A DNA stretch of 60,000 nt from Glandiceps talaboti (lineage: Eukaryota; Hemichordata; Enteropneusta; Spengelidae): the NCBI RefSeq assembly GCF_964340395.1, contig NC_135552.1, positions 17,686,694 through 17,746,693 on the forward strand. The letters are read 5' to 3'. The translations under genes and the position numbers were made by a program. How positions within the stretch are numbered: the stretch's first letter is position 1; each line of letters begins with the position of its first letter. Below are positions 33,320 to 45,619 of the stretch, one piece after another. Under the pieces are notes generated by a model. It saw only the letters and a list, made by a program, of their open reading frames with translations. It was not told the origin of the DNA and did no database searches.

Positions 33320-34742
33320 TCATGTTTATATGAACACAGATATCTGTGCTGGAGCAATAGCCATGACTAGACTGTGAAAGTTTTTAAGACGTAATACTGT
33401 CCCTGTCTGAAACTAGACTGTAGCTTACCAGGAGTGTATAACATTGTGTTAACAAAGAAATACATTTTGAGGTATGAAAAGCATAAAGATGGTGAAAGAC
33501 AGACATTGTAATGAAAGGAAATACAATGTGTAATTCGATTGGCATCCTAGGAAAAGTAGAGCAAAAGTCATTTTCCTAAAACACCGTGATGAGGTTATAT
33601 TTTGATTTGTCCATTGTGAGACATCATCAGTGATTTAACATTCCCTATAGACTCTATTCACTGTGCCTACATCAAATCAACTTCAATCATACTATGAACT
33701 GTTGCATTACATGCTTGATTATTCACCATACAGCCACGCCAATAACATATCTCCCAATCTCTTGTCTTTTTTTTACCAGGATTTCAGTTGCCATGACAAA
33801 GTATAAATTGACCAATCATTGACAAGTACTGTACATACAACAATCAAAGAGAGAAATACAGCTTTAATATAGGTAAGATGCTTATATGGATGACTTTTTG
33901 AAAGATTACAAAGTACCAGTACAATCATATACAATTTGAATTCAACAAAGGACAGTGTTGCTGAAGCTAACAAACATATGTAATGACTTGTCAAGGGTGA
34001 TTTTAACATGGTTTGATGATCAACAATCTCCATTTTGCTTCTCTTGTGTTAACACTCTACTATCGATGTAAATCACACATTTGTAAAAAATGTCATATTC
34101 AGTGAAATTTTCCTTTAAAAATACCATTGTAGACAATATTATGGGATGAATGAAAACATGTTATTAATTCAAATAACATATTAATTCAGATTAATTCAGG
34201 TTTTTGATAGTGAGAAGGTTAATAGCATACATTGCATTCATATTACATTCCTCTTACATTGCATATTGCATGAATATTACAAAAAATGCTTGTGAAAAAC
34301 AAATCATCAATTACCTCTGTGAGTTGGTAACTTTTCAATTCCTATAAAACCATTCAATTGCTATTCCCCCACAGACTATACAGCCAGTGTACCATATTCT
34401 ATAGGTCAGACTTTAATCAGAAGTGATGACACCTCACAAATCGTGTTATTGAAAATGCAATCTTCTAACACTTGTTATTTCCCCAAGGTGTTAAAATACC
34501 ACTATTAAATATTAAACATAGCTAGAATATCTAGTAAAATGTAGATTCTTGTGTTTCCATGAGAAATTTTGAAGAGAATTCGAAAACTGGTGATTTTTTT
34601 AAGACTTTAGAAAGTACACAGTGCATAAATTGATGTTACCAATTCATTGTTTTTTTATTAACAAAAAAGTGATAAGAAAAGAAAAAAAACTTCTGAAAAA
34701 TGAATTCTTCTTTTATGCAACAATTTTACAATAGTTTTCTTT

Positions 34743-34789
34743 GGTAGAAACATAGACCCTCCACTTGGTGGAGGGTCTATGGTAGAAAC
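34743..34789. mobile_element. 29-nt perfect hairpin with a 9-bp flanking direct repeat
   Basis: ATAGACCCTCCAC, loop TTG, GTGGAGGGTCTAT is a perfect inverted repeat (34752-34780). It is bounded on both sides by GGTAGAAAC (34743-34751 and 34781-34789). The exact direct repeat looks like a target duplication, so this may be an end-to-end remnant of a DNA transposon or a tiny element. Confidence 0.65.
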
Positions 34790-35154
34790 CTGTAAAAAAT
34801 GATATTCATATTCATGTTTTGATGAAAATTACAACTTGATTGACTGTGTATGATATCAGTATGTGTTTATTGATAAAACAGCTTCTAAGCAATCACACAG
34901 AATAACAACACTCAAGACAAGAACAATAACTATTTATCCAATGACATAATCACTAGCATAAATATGTGTGTGATATAACAGTTAAGATAACATAGCTGTT
35001 TATATAATCCAATGATCTATTTATGAAGATAGCAATATTACCATTATAGTAGTCATCTGTGGTATGCCCCAGTGAGAAATGCCCTGTATGATCCCTCTCT
35101 TGGTGATTTGAGAATGCAGGCTCCAATTCAAAGTCTAGCAAAGTATTGTTAGTC

Positions 35155-35330
35155 ATGAAATTTCTTCTCACAGAGTCAAACTAATTCTTGGAAGCAAATC
35201 CCAATTTTTGCCGACGTCTCGTCAGCATTGTCAGGGATGTGACAATAGGCCATTGTAGTACACCCCGGACGATGCTGATGAGAAGTTGGTGAAAATTTGG
35301 GATTTTTGACTCTGTGAGTAGAAATTTCAT
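35155..35330. mobile_element. MITE-like foldback, 176 bp
   Basis: Left end ATGAAATTTCTTCTCACAGA; right end reverse-complemented ATGAAATTTCTACTCACAGA. Both arms continue AGTCAAA, AAATCCCAA, then TCTCRTCAGCAT, with a CpG-containing loop. ORFs on the minus strand through it have no known domain. Confidence 0.8.
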
Positions 35331-35992
35331 TATAATAGAAAGTAAACAATGTCCAGGCAAAAGTACCCATGATTTGAAAAAAATGAGAGAAAGAAATACA
35401 TTGAGAGAATGGATACCAGAGAAGATGCCATTGATCAAAGAATGTATTTGTTTCTTTTTTGTGTCTTTTTTTTGTGCAGAAAGCAAAAAGAAAAAAAATG
35501 TGTTTGTCTAAAGACCATACCATTCATCGATAAAAACACATTATTTAGAGTTGGGCCATAATCTAGTCTTGTTGTACTATAGTCATATTTTGGTGCTAGG
35601 TTTATTTTAGCTGAATACATGGAAAAGCTTTTAACCATGGAAATCAGTCTGTATTTATGAACTGTCATATTTCTTTATTCAGTTGTTGTGAAAGGTGTCA
35701 ACAACAGCTACACTGGATATGGTGGGCTGACTGCATGAGTTATCTACAATTAGTGTCTACTTTCCTCTTGCTCTGCCCACCAAATTAAAGTGTACCTGAC
35801 ACGTTCTTTAAAATTGCCATTCCGCCAAATTTTTCATGCATAAAAGTAAATATGTTTACAGTATGTATAAAGTGTTATCAGTATTCCTACTGAGCCATGG
35901 AACAGACATTTGTCTTATCACTCATAATATATGGTTGGTTGTCTACCCTTAGGCTGTGGGATCATGTAATCAAAGAACATTGTATGGAATGC

Positions 35993-37013
35993 ATCATTAC
36001 TCCATGTAAACTTATGATGTTGCCTTCCAGCAGGGGTACTCAGGCAGGTCGGGGCATTACTCCATATGAACATATGATGTTGCCTTCCAGCAGGGGTACT
36101 CAGGCAGGGTGGGGCATTACTCCATATGAACATATGATGTTGCCTTCCAGCAGGGGTACTCAGGCAGGTCGGGGCATTACTCCATGTAAACTTATGATGT
36201 TGCCTTCCAGCAGGGGTACTCAGGCAGGTCGGGGCATTACTCCATGTAAACTTATGATGTTGCCTTCCAGCAGGGGTACTCAGGCAGGGTGGGGCATTAC
36301 TCCATATGAACATATGATGTTGCCTTCCAGCAGGGGTACTCAGGCAGGTCGGGGCATTACTCCATGTAAACTTATGATGTTGCCTTCCAGCAGGGGTACT
36401 CAGGCAGGTCGGGGCATTACTCCATGTAAACTTATGATGTTGCCTTCCAGCAGGGGTACTCAGGCAGGGTGGGGCATTACTCCATGTGAACATATGATGT
36501 TGCCTTCCAGCAGGGGTACTCAGGCAGGTCGGGGCATTACTCCATGTGAACATAATGATGTTGCCTTCCAGCAGGGGTACTCAGGCAGGGTGGGGCATTA
36601 CTCTATGTGAACATATGATGTTGCCTTCCAGCAGGGGTAATCAGGCAGGGTTGGGCATTACTCCATGTAAACGTATGATTTTGCCTTCCAGCAGGGGTAC
36701 TCAGGCAGGGTGGGGCATTACTCCATGTAAACATATGATGTTGCCTTCCAGCAGGGGTACTCAGGCAGGGTGGGGCATTACTCCATGTGAACATAGGATG
36801 TTGCCTTCCAGCAGGGGTACTCAGGCAGGTCAGGGCATTACTCCATGTGAACATATGATGTTGCCTTCCAGCAGGGGTACTCAGGCAGGATGGGGCATTA
36901 CTCCATGTGAACATATGATGTTGCCTTCCAGCAGGGGCACTCAGGCAGGATGGGGCATTACTCCATGTGAACATATGATGTTGCCTTCCAGCAGGGGCAC
37001 TCAGGCAGGGTAG
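35993..37013. repeat. 60-bp tandem array, 17 copies
   Basis: The unit includes GATGTTGCCTTCCAGCAGGG, GTACTCAGGCAGG and GGGGCATTACTCCATG. Units differ at a few linked positions (GTAAACTT, ATGAACAT or GTGAACAT; CAGGTCGG or CAGGGTGG), giving a higher-order pattern in the left half. A single-base insertion near 36553 shifts the frame between the left and right halves. The ORFs of 237, 211, 155 and 123 codons over both strands come from the stop-free 60-bp unit. Confidence 0.97.
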
Positions 37014-37669
37014 GGAGAAGGGGTATTTAGAGTTATGCTGGTAGAGCTATCCAAATAACGTGCTTTAATAAAAAGGATCAACCCTGTGATGCAATCAATA
37101 GTCAATCACAGTTTCAGACTTGCTCCTGAATGAAAATCATAACTGCCATTAAAATGCATGGAAATAGTATTAATAATACAAAATTTTATGATTCAATTGT
37201 ACTCAACATATTTCACAAAACTATGCGATGAAATTTCCAGAGTGACAGTAGGTTTCCTGTCAGCTATGATGGACCACTATAGAGTACATGTATATGGAAA
37301 TTATAAGTAACTTTATTACAGAACTACCCATTCGGCAGGTATCATATGGTAAAAAACAACTATAATAATGCTAACAACAGATTTACTTGTAAAACTGTAA
37401 CAATACAAGAAATTTTCTAAAACCTGAATATTGCAATTATAAACAACTTTTCAAAATTCTGCATAGTGTGCAATGATTGGTTATAATTCTAATAAAAAGA
37501 AAAATGTTTTATTATAACTTGTGCTACATTGTATTTTATAAATAATGAGAATTCATACAAGTTTTTCATGAGTCTTATAAATCTAGTATTACTTGCTGTG
37601 GAGTGCCATAGGCAGTATCCAGTGAAAAAATAATAAAATTTGGATCATGTAATATGCACGTAGTAACAA

Positions 37670-38370
37670 TTGAGAATTTCGTATCTTGAGTTTCATGTAA
37701 TGGTGCTGTGATTATATTGCTCAAATGGTTAACTTGAAGTGGGTGTTTCAAATTGGATGTTGGTGAAAATGTCACATATTTGAGAATATTAAATGAATTT
37801 GAATTTAACGTAATAATACCATGCATGACATGTTTTCTTCTATGTAACTTGTAGTGGGTGTTTCAGATTGGATCTTTGTGAAATGTTACATATTGCAGAA
37901 TATTCACTTTACATATCTTGAGTTTGATGTATATTAAATGATGATATTTGAGAACGTTCAATGTACCTTGAGTTTTATTCCTTTTTTATTTTATTTTATT
38001 TTATTTTATTTTATTTTATTTTATTTTATTTTATTTTATTTTATTTTATTTTCGGGATAACCAACAGAAGCGTCCCATTTACAGGCTCCTTAAAAATACA
38101 GCAATAATACATACTACAGTTACATCAAGCACAAACATTAAAAATAGAACACAGGAAAGAAATGTTTCATGTAATGATGTGGTACATATTTTATTTCCCT
38201 AATGGTTAACTTGAAGTGGGTGTTTCAAATTAGATCTTGGTGAAAACATTATATGTTTAAGAATATTGAATGAATCTGAATTAATATAACAATGCTGTTC
38301 ATGTCCTGTATTCTTTAATTTTTAACTTGAAGTGGGTGTTTCAAATTGGATCTTGGTGAAAACATGACAA
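37670..38370. repeat. Diverged 120-150-bp tandem repeat
   Basis: AACTTGAAGTGGGTGTTTCA, with AATTGGATCTTGGTGAAAA, recurs about four times (near 37731, 37847, 38208 and 38325) with GAATATTNAATGAATTTGAA between. A pure pentanucleotide tract interrupts the array. Confidence 0.75.
37978..38052. repeat. (TTTTA)n microsatellite
   Basis: About 13 perfect ATTTT units. The sequence immediately after (CGGGATAACCAACAGAAGCG) is unrelated to the surrounding array, so the tract may be the A/T tail of a small inserted retroelement read backwards. Confidence 0.9.
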
Positions 38371-38799
38371 CAGTATTAGAGCTTCGATAGAATCATTGCA
38401 TTATAAATAACACACTGATTGTCTGTCTTAAAACTCAACTATCAGTTGACAGTGATTGTTTTATCTTATAACTTAACAACCAGCAGATCTTAGTTCTAAC
38501 AGACTTAGTTCCAAATTGATTGGATTCCGTGCTGCCTTGATTCAATCTGGTGTAAAATGCAACAGTCATTACAAATGTAACCAATAGCATATTATTATAA
38601 TTGTTTTCCATTTAGGAGATCTGATCAGGTAGCGATTGCTGGCACATCAGTAGTCAGCTGTCTTGTAAATGTATGTGTACAGTGTATAACACTTTCACCT
38701 CATCTATCAAGGTTACTTGTTATAGATTGCTTGTGTCTGATGGAGTAGACTCACTTAGACAGCCACTGGCAATATAACAATCTAGGAAAACATACACAG

Positions 38800-38965
38800 G
38801 TAAAGGAATTCCTTCAGTTGTAATTAGATAATTGGTGTGTGCCCAGCATGTGTTAAACATAGATGACAGGTCTGTTGGAACTCTGTGTGCACTGTACACA
38901 GAAAACCTGTGTAAGTATACTGGAGTTTGTTTAGTTAGTAATTAGATAATTGGTATGTATTGATG
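38800..38965. repeat. Diverged tandem duplication, about 119 bp
   Basis: AATTAGATAATTGGTGTGT occurs at about 38822 and again, with one change, at about 38941. Flanking ACAGGT / ACCTGTGTAAGTAT segments are also similar. Confidence 0.5.
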
Positions 38966-39139
38966 GAATAGGTCTCTAGTGCTCTTAGCAAGTTGTATAT
39001 GCAAAACCTACAGATTCAAATATACTGACATTTGTTTTACTTAAACTTGGATGGAAAAGGGGTATAAGGTTAGCACTAGTATGATATCACACATTTTACA
39101 GGAATATGACAAAACCTCATGTGGCACAATTTCAAGTGT

Positions 39140-39285
39140 GGTGTACTCAGGGGGGAGGGGGGTATTTGCACGAGTGTGTGTAGTGCTCTCTGTGTCAGTA
39201 CTTTCATTGTAGTGAGTGAAACGATTATAGTGAGTGAAAGTGAAGCAGCAAACTCTGCAAGCACGATTGCAAATACCCTTGAGTA
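39140..39285. other. Weak foldback with GTACTCA ends
   Basis: GTGTACTCAGGGGGG..GGTATTTGCACGAG on the left is mirrored by GCACGATTGCAAATACCCTTG then AGTACCC on the right. The arms are about 30 bp with indels. Possibly an old MITE. Confidence 0.4.
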
Positions 39286-39870
39286 CCCACAATGGAACTC
39301 GTGCAGCATGGGGCTCTGTTATTATTACATAATTTTATGTTTATCAGAAATAGCAAATTTTCGTAAAAAATAAAAACTTTGTCACTTGCATATCATTTGC
39401 ATACAGGTATACAATACTGTTTTCAGTACTGCAGTGCAAATACCACTATGCATGCATACTGATGCAAGCAATCTCTGGTTCATAGCATTGTGTAATAATA
39501 AGGGAAGGAATATTCCCTAGATTAGGTATGTGGTAAAACAATATATAGACATAAGGTTTGTAGATATGAAGGTGTGTAAACAGACAAAAACTTACACATG
39601 ATGCATATGAGTGTAGTTAACAAACATAAGTAATTTGATAATTGATGTGTAGGTGTGACACAAATGACCTTGGTACATAAGAAAACTGAAAACTAACTGA
39701 CATTGATGGATAGAAGTTGTCCTGCCTACAGTCAACAACACAGCATCTTGTTCATATATACATATGGAGGCCTATATGTATATGTAGCCAGGGCTGAAAA
39801 TTAAGAGTAGTCCTGTGTCCACAGACTACCAATTCTTGTCACTGGGGCTACCATAATTTGCAGCTGGTAG

Positions 39871-39889
39871 CCCCCCCCCCCCCCCCCCC
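39871..39889. repeat. C19 homopolymer
   Basis: Nineteen consecutive C. Length is liable to assembly error. Confidence 0.9.
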
Positions 39890-42153
39890 AGCTACAATTA
39901 ATTATGTGTAGATTTAAAAGATGGGAGAGTTACAGACAGAAAAGTATTTAAAAAAACAATATTTTTAATAGAGGAACACTGTTTTCAGTTCAGGAATATC
40001 GGACTACAGGTCACAATGTTTTAGTGATGAAATCATAAGGTAAACTTCCACTTAGTAATCAGTTCATTAATAGATACATTTCATTACATGTAAAGTGAAT
40101 TGCTTGAATCAATCAAACACAACATGGCTGATAAAAGTTTGTAAATAGATATGAGAATGATCTTTTATTTTGAACAAAATCTTGTTGTTTTAGTTGACAT
40201 GTGCATCTGTAGGACTTGCACACTTCATTTCAACCAGTATGAGTGGTAGTCAATGAAAAATGAAAGGTGAAAAGAATTGTGTGTTTTCGATTATATGACC
40301 TCAGCAAATAGGATAGGTAGGTTGGGATTTTATTTTATTTTATCTTTTTAATTGATTTTATTTCTGAAAAAATATTGCTTCAACCTAAAATCAAACAAAA
40401 TGTCGGTCCGAATACCCATTCTGTGATAGTTTGATGAAATATGAACAGGCATCACTGGGGAAAGAAAACAGACGTACATGAAGGTCAAGAAGACAAAGAA
40501 TTTCTTTCTTTTTCTTTTTTTACATGTAAATGTTTAAAAAATGTTTAAGGGTGGTGGCTTATTGGAAACACATTTTTTTATATTTGCCTAAGATAATATA
40601 AATGTACATACAATTTCACTTTACAGCCATAGTACAGAGCTACTGAAGCATAAAATGACTGTGATGTAATGCACTGCTTTAAATTTACCTTTATTGCTTT
40701 GATAAATTGGATGGCTTGCTTTCCATCACATAGATTATTAATGGAGGCAAAGAATGTACAAGACATCGTTGTAACACAGCAGTGTTGTTCAGAATGTTGT
40801 ATTTCAGTGGAATTTATTTCTTGTTTTAATATTTTGTGTTACATTCAATAGTACTGAAGAAATTCCTTAGTAGAAAGGCAATGTCTTCATGAGAATGTTA
40901 TTTTGAAATTTTAGGGCAGTATTAAAAAGTGAAGGTTATTGGAAATCGTAGTGAAAGACAAAATACCAAATACATTGTACTTCTCAATAAAGGCCAAGAA
41001 ACTGTATAGTGTGCTGTCAGATTAGCAACATCGTGGGTGGTGTTTCTTTGCAGTGATATCACCGGTACCCTTCACTGTTTAGCCTTTACATGGTATAGAC
41101 AGTTATAGTTAATTCACGTCAAGCTGATATCTTGAAAGATGCAGTGTGCGTACTTTTGTATTCTGGAAATGAATGCCTTCTTCTAGACTTTTGAGTAGTA
41201 GTACGTTGTACATTTGACATGGGATGCTAGGTGAATACTTAATGTTCCTTGGTATATTGAAGTATCATTTTACTGATGTGAGATGTTCCACCCTGTGGTA
41301 GATTGTACTGGATGTCATGGCAACCAGTATCAGATCCCTACAGAAGATAATCTACTGCTGTGAGACCTAAATGTGAGATGTAATGCTGATGGGATATTGT
41401 GCAAGGATGTTTTTAAAAATGTAACACACCTGTACCTTATATGCATACTACTTTCACACAAGATGTACATGTGTAATCAGTTGTAATAGTTAAAAATGTG
41501 AACAGTGAGTTATAGTGTGGCTGTAAATTACACATTGCAACAAAATACTTCATTAGTTAGAAACATCACTAATAAGTTATTATAGCTAAGATTTAGCTAT
41601 TGTTATCATAATAATAATAATATGAGCACTGATTAATTTTGTGTTCATATTGACATGTTTCTATAATTCATAGCATATTTAATGCATTGAAAAAAAATAA
41701 CGTTATAAATTGGGTAACTGCTGGTAATATATTTCTTCAACTGGAGGTTTCTAGACAAATATGTAAATTATGAAATGAAATTTTGCCAGGGGTATCTGTT
41801 CTGACACATGTCAAAGTAGACGTTATGTTGAATAAACTGAAAGTAATGCCGCTGGCCATGATGTCAGTTTTTATCATTTTGACAGAGAATAACGATGACT
41901 GTCTGTAGATTATGAATGCAATAGATATGTTTTTTGCTTCGGGCCATATGATGTTTAACAAGACAAGTTGCAGATGAAATTTAATTGCTAAGAGCTTTGT
42001 CATGCATGCTTAAATGCAGATTTGATACTCAAAAAAAAACATACTGAGAGTTTGATATACATGGTGGAATTATATTGATGGTAGAGGTACATGTATGTGT
42101 GTGCATTATAATGCAGTACATGTAGCTAGCATTAGTTTTGACTTCGGTGTGTG

Positions 42154-42632
42154 TGTTTTTTTATTTTGAGCTTTTTTCGCACTGGGGTTTAAACACAAAA
42201 TTAACACTACAGCCCCAGATGTACAAACTCAAAAAGATGGAGCAGTGCAGATCTGCATCATGAAAGTTGGTCAGATTTTCTGCTAAATTACAAAAAAATG
42301 GATGTTTTCTAACTTCTACCCCTTCACAATCCAAGATTTGTTCAAACATACAGTACCCAATCCTGTCAAAAATGGCAAATGTAGCTAAGCACCTGACCAC
42401 AAAATTTTGAAACTGATAGTATGATGAGATTACGCCGAAAAAAAACATTAGTGAGGGTTCCATAATTAATGTAGAAGTTAGGAAAAATCCAATTTTTGAC
42501 AAATCCATTTTTGCAATGCAGATCTGCAGTGCTCCATTTAATTGAGCTTGTACAGCTCGTCCGGGAACTATAGCATTAGTTTTGTGTTTAAAGTCCAGAA
42601 TGACAAAAAATCTCAACAAAATTAAAAAACAA
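42154..42632. mobile_element. About 480-bp foldback element with 150-bp arms
   Basis: GGAGCAGTGCAGATCTGCAT near 42239 faces GGAGCACTGCAGATCTGCAT (reverse strand) near 42535. TTTAAACACAAAATTAA, GTACAAACTCAA and CTAACTTCTAC also recur in inverted order. The unique centre is about 42320-42470. The 204-codon minus-strand ORF across it has no domain I recognise and is probably a chance reading of the element. Confidence 0.75.
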
Positions 42633-43225
42633 AAAAACAAAAAACAATCAATAGTAATGCTACAATTATTGCATCTATATGCATTATAGAGTGAGTTCAC
42701 TGGACCATTACTAGTACTGTAGATTGATACGATCTTATTACTTAATATCACAGTCACTTTAGGGTGAGCTTTCATAATTTACATGTACATTAAAATGTAA
42801 ATTTATCACTCAAAGACTGCCTTCCCCATGTGTTCTTATGATTCTACAAATTTACAGAGTGAAAAGTGATACATAGGGTAAAGAATTATCAGGAATTCAC
42901 CATCATTTCTAAGCTGTCCATATTTTCTGAACTGCTTATTTGAATTCAGGTGAGTTTCACCATCGTACTTGTAGCCAGGCCTCAATGTCTAGGTCACAGT
43001 TGTTACTGTTAACTCATTGCTGCCCGTAAGCTAAGATTAGATTTATCTGAAACTTTTCATCAAATCACAGCCTTGGGATAACTGAACTTGCAATCTGAAA
43101 TGCAGATTTACCAATTACTATTCCAGAGATTGAAATCGACTTCTCATTATGAAGCTTTAATTGTTGAATGTAAATGTTAGCAATGAACCATGTCCAGAGT
43201 CCAATTAGCAACGAACCATGTCCAG

Positions 43226-43425
43226 TCCAATCTAACAGTCACATATCCAGGTATGGCTATTCAGTGATCTAACAGTCACATATGCAAGTATAGCTATTCA
43301 GTGATCTAACAGTCATATATCCAAGTATGGCTATTCAGTGATCTAACAATCACATGTCCAAGTATGGCTATTCAGTTATCTAACAGTCACATATCCAAGT
43401 ATGGTTATTCAGTGTAACTAACAAA
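43226..43425. repeat. 37-38-bp tandem repeat, five copies
   Basis: The unit contains GATCTAACAGTCACATATCC and AAGTATGGCTATTCAGT. Copies are 85-95% alike by eye. Confidence 0.9.
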
Positions 43426-43689
43426 GACATGTTTGAGAATAACAATACCCAGCTTTTCTGAAGAGTCGCAAGGTTTAAATATCTCCTCAGTTTGTCTTTC
43501 AAAAGACAAGCTGCATAAGCCTGCGTATTGGAATCTAAGATAACCCTTGAACTGTAGTAAGTTGAACTGTAGTCAGTATCATGTAAGTGCAATTTGAAGG
43601 AAAAAGAGGAAACTGAAAAAATGCTCATATTTAATCATATGTTTAGTCCTCCATAGGGGACACTCTTACAGTAGGCTCCATCAGTTCAC

Positions 43690-44320
43690 AATATGTCATT
43701 TCTGAGACATGTAAAATCTGATTTCAACCAAACCTGGTACAAAGGTGACATATCATATGGGGGACATACATGTATGCACATCACTTTGTTTCATACCATG
43801 TGCAAATTTGATCAAATTGCAGCCATATTTCTGGTCAAAAATCAATATTTACTGCATAACTCAAAAAACTATAATACATATGTACATGTAGAGATGCTAT
43901 TCAAGTGTCTACCCCATATTATCAGGAGTAAGCTTCCTTTTATGGCCTTGACCTTCAAGGTCAATTATCAAAATCAAGACATTTCTTGCATATCACAGAC
44001 ACTTTGCAAAAATATTTTAAATTATGCCACCTTTCAGTCATGCTTATAGAAATACAGTATGTGGGGGACATGTCTGCTATGAAGACCTTTAAAAAAATAT
44101 CACAGTGGATCTATTAATTTCAAATTGATGGATTTCATTATACTTCACAATTGTGCATAGTTAGTACCGTTCTTTACCACTTATGTTACACCATATGCCA
44201 AATAATACCAAATGTTTTCATCATGCATTTGTTTTATATTCTTTTATATTTATTTTCATTATGGTAACAATGGAGATGAAACTGTTAGCATTGCTATAAT
44301 AGCAGTTCTGTGAGTGCCTC
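43690..44320. other. No gene seen
   Basis: A 118-codon ORF here (43693-44049) lacks recognisable motifs and has no matching splice context. The sequence is neither repetitive within the window nor clearly structured. Confidence 0.4.
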
Positions 44321-44329
44321 AAGATGGAC

Positions 44330-45155
44330 CATATGGAGTGTAACTAACTTTTATCAAATGTACAGTACATCATAACAATCAGGGAAATGATACATTGTAA
44401 CATCCCTGTGAGTACCTCAGTAATCAATATTAAATCTAGATGGATTGTAAAAATCAGGGGTATGATTGATACATTGTAACATCATGATCCCTTTGAGTAT
44501 CTCAATAATCACTACTAGTAAAATAACAGATGGATTGTAACAATCGGAGGCATGATACATTGTATAAACATCCCTGTGTACCTCAGTGGTCAATAGTAAA
44601 TATACATTGTAACAATCAGGGGCATGATACATTGTAACAATTCCTGTGTACCTCAGTGGTCAATAGTAAATATACATTGTAACAATCAGGGGCATGATAC
44701 ATTGTAACAATTCCTGTGTACCTCAGTGGTCAATAGTAAATATACATTGTAACAATCAGGGGCATGATACATTGTAACATCCCTGTGTACCTCAGTGGTC
44801 AATAGTAAATATACATTGTAACAATCAGGAGGATGATACATTGTAACAATTCCTGTGTACCTCAGTGGTCAATAGTAAATATACATTGTAACAATCAGGA
44901 GGATGATACATTGTAACAATTCCTGTGAGGTAGTAACGTCCCTGTGAGTACCTCAATGATCAATATTAAATGTAATTTGTAACAATCAGGAAAATCATAC
45001 ATTGTATATTGTAACACTCCTGAGTACCTCAATGATCAATATTAAATAAATATTGTAACAATCAGCAAAATGACACATTGTAACATTCCTATGAGTACCT
45101 CAATAGTCAATACTAAAATACAGATGGATTGTAACAATCAGGGAAATGATATTAG
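44330..45155. repeat. 70-bp tandem array
   Basis: The unit includes GTACCTCAGTGGTCAATAGT, AAATATACATTGTAACAATC and GATACATTGTAACA. The clean core (44581-44930) has a 69-70 bp period, and both flanks are diverged copies with an older CTCAATNATCAATATTAAAT form. Confidence 0.93.
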
Positions 45156-45578
45156 ATTGCTTTTAATGCTATGACCTGTCTAGTCAGTGTCTAGTGAACA
45201 AGGCCAGTCATGTAGAAAGTATGCTTGTGGCAGAATTGATTTGGTAGGCAAATGAGCAGGCCACATTTAATGCTTACTATTTCCAGTCAAATTACAGTTA
45301 TGATTGCAATATGATGTGTAGTTCACATATAATGTATGCGCCATTACAGCTGTCAAATGTCCTACCAAAGTTATACCAAAACGTTTTTTAATTATGAATA
45401 CAAAAACATAGAACTACCACCAGTGAGCACAGGTGATGGTGAACATTGGTTTGAGAAAATGACCACAAAGAACATAAAATATTGAATTTAATTGTGAAAA
45501 TGATGACTTGAGTCTCGGTAGTTTAAAATATGTAATTGACTAAGGCAAAACTAAAGGCACACTGTTGGCAAAACGCTT
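45156..45578. other. Unique intronic DNA, nothing recognised
   Basis: No ORF, tandem repeat or inverted repeat of note was found here. Confidence 0.5.
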
Positions 45579-45619
45579 ACTGCTATCATAGACAGTGGAG
45601 GCGGGTCTATGCTGCTATG
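45579..45619. mobile_element. 23-nt hairpin-like insert related to 34752
   Basis: ATAGAC...GTCTAT (45588-45610) contains GTGGAGGCGGGTCTAT, the same right arm as at 34752-34780 with CG inserted. It is flanked by ACTGCTATC and GCTGCTATG (7 of 9 bases identical), again at a 9-bp spacing. Confidence 0.45.

Noticed and set aside
35897-36610. 237-codon plus-strand ORF (and 211-codon minus-strand ORF) as a repeat protein
   Set aside because: It follows a 60-bp stop-free tandem unit on both strands, has no start context or splice support, and is broken by a one-base insertion near 36553.
42161-42775. 204-codon minus-strand ORF as a membrane protein
   Set aside because: It lies across a foldback element's arms and centre; no recognisable domain or splice partners.
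43693-44049. 118-codon ORF as an exon
   Set aside because: No domain, no matched splice sites in phase and base composition like its intronic neighbours.
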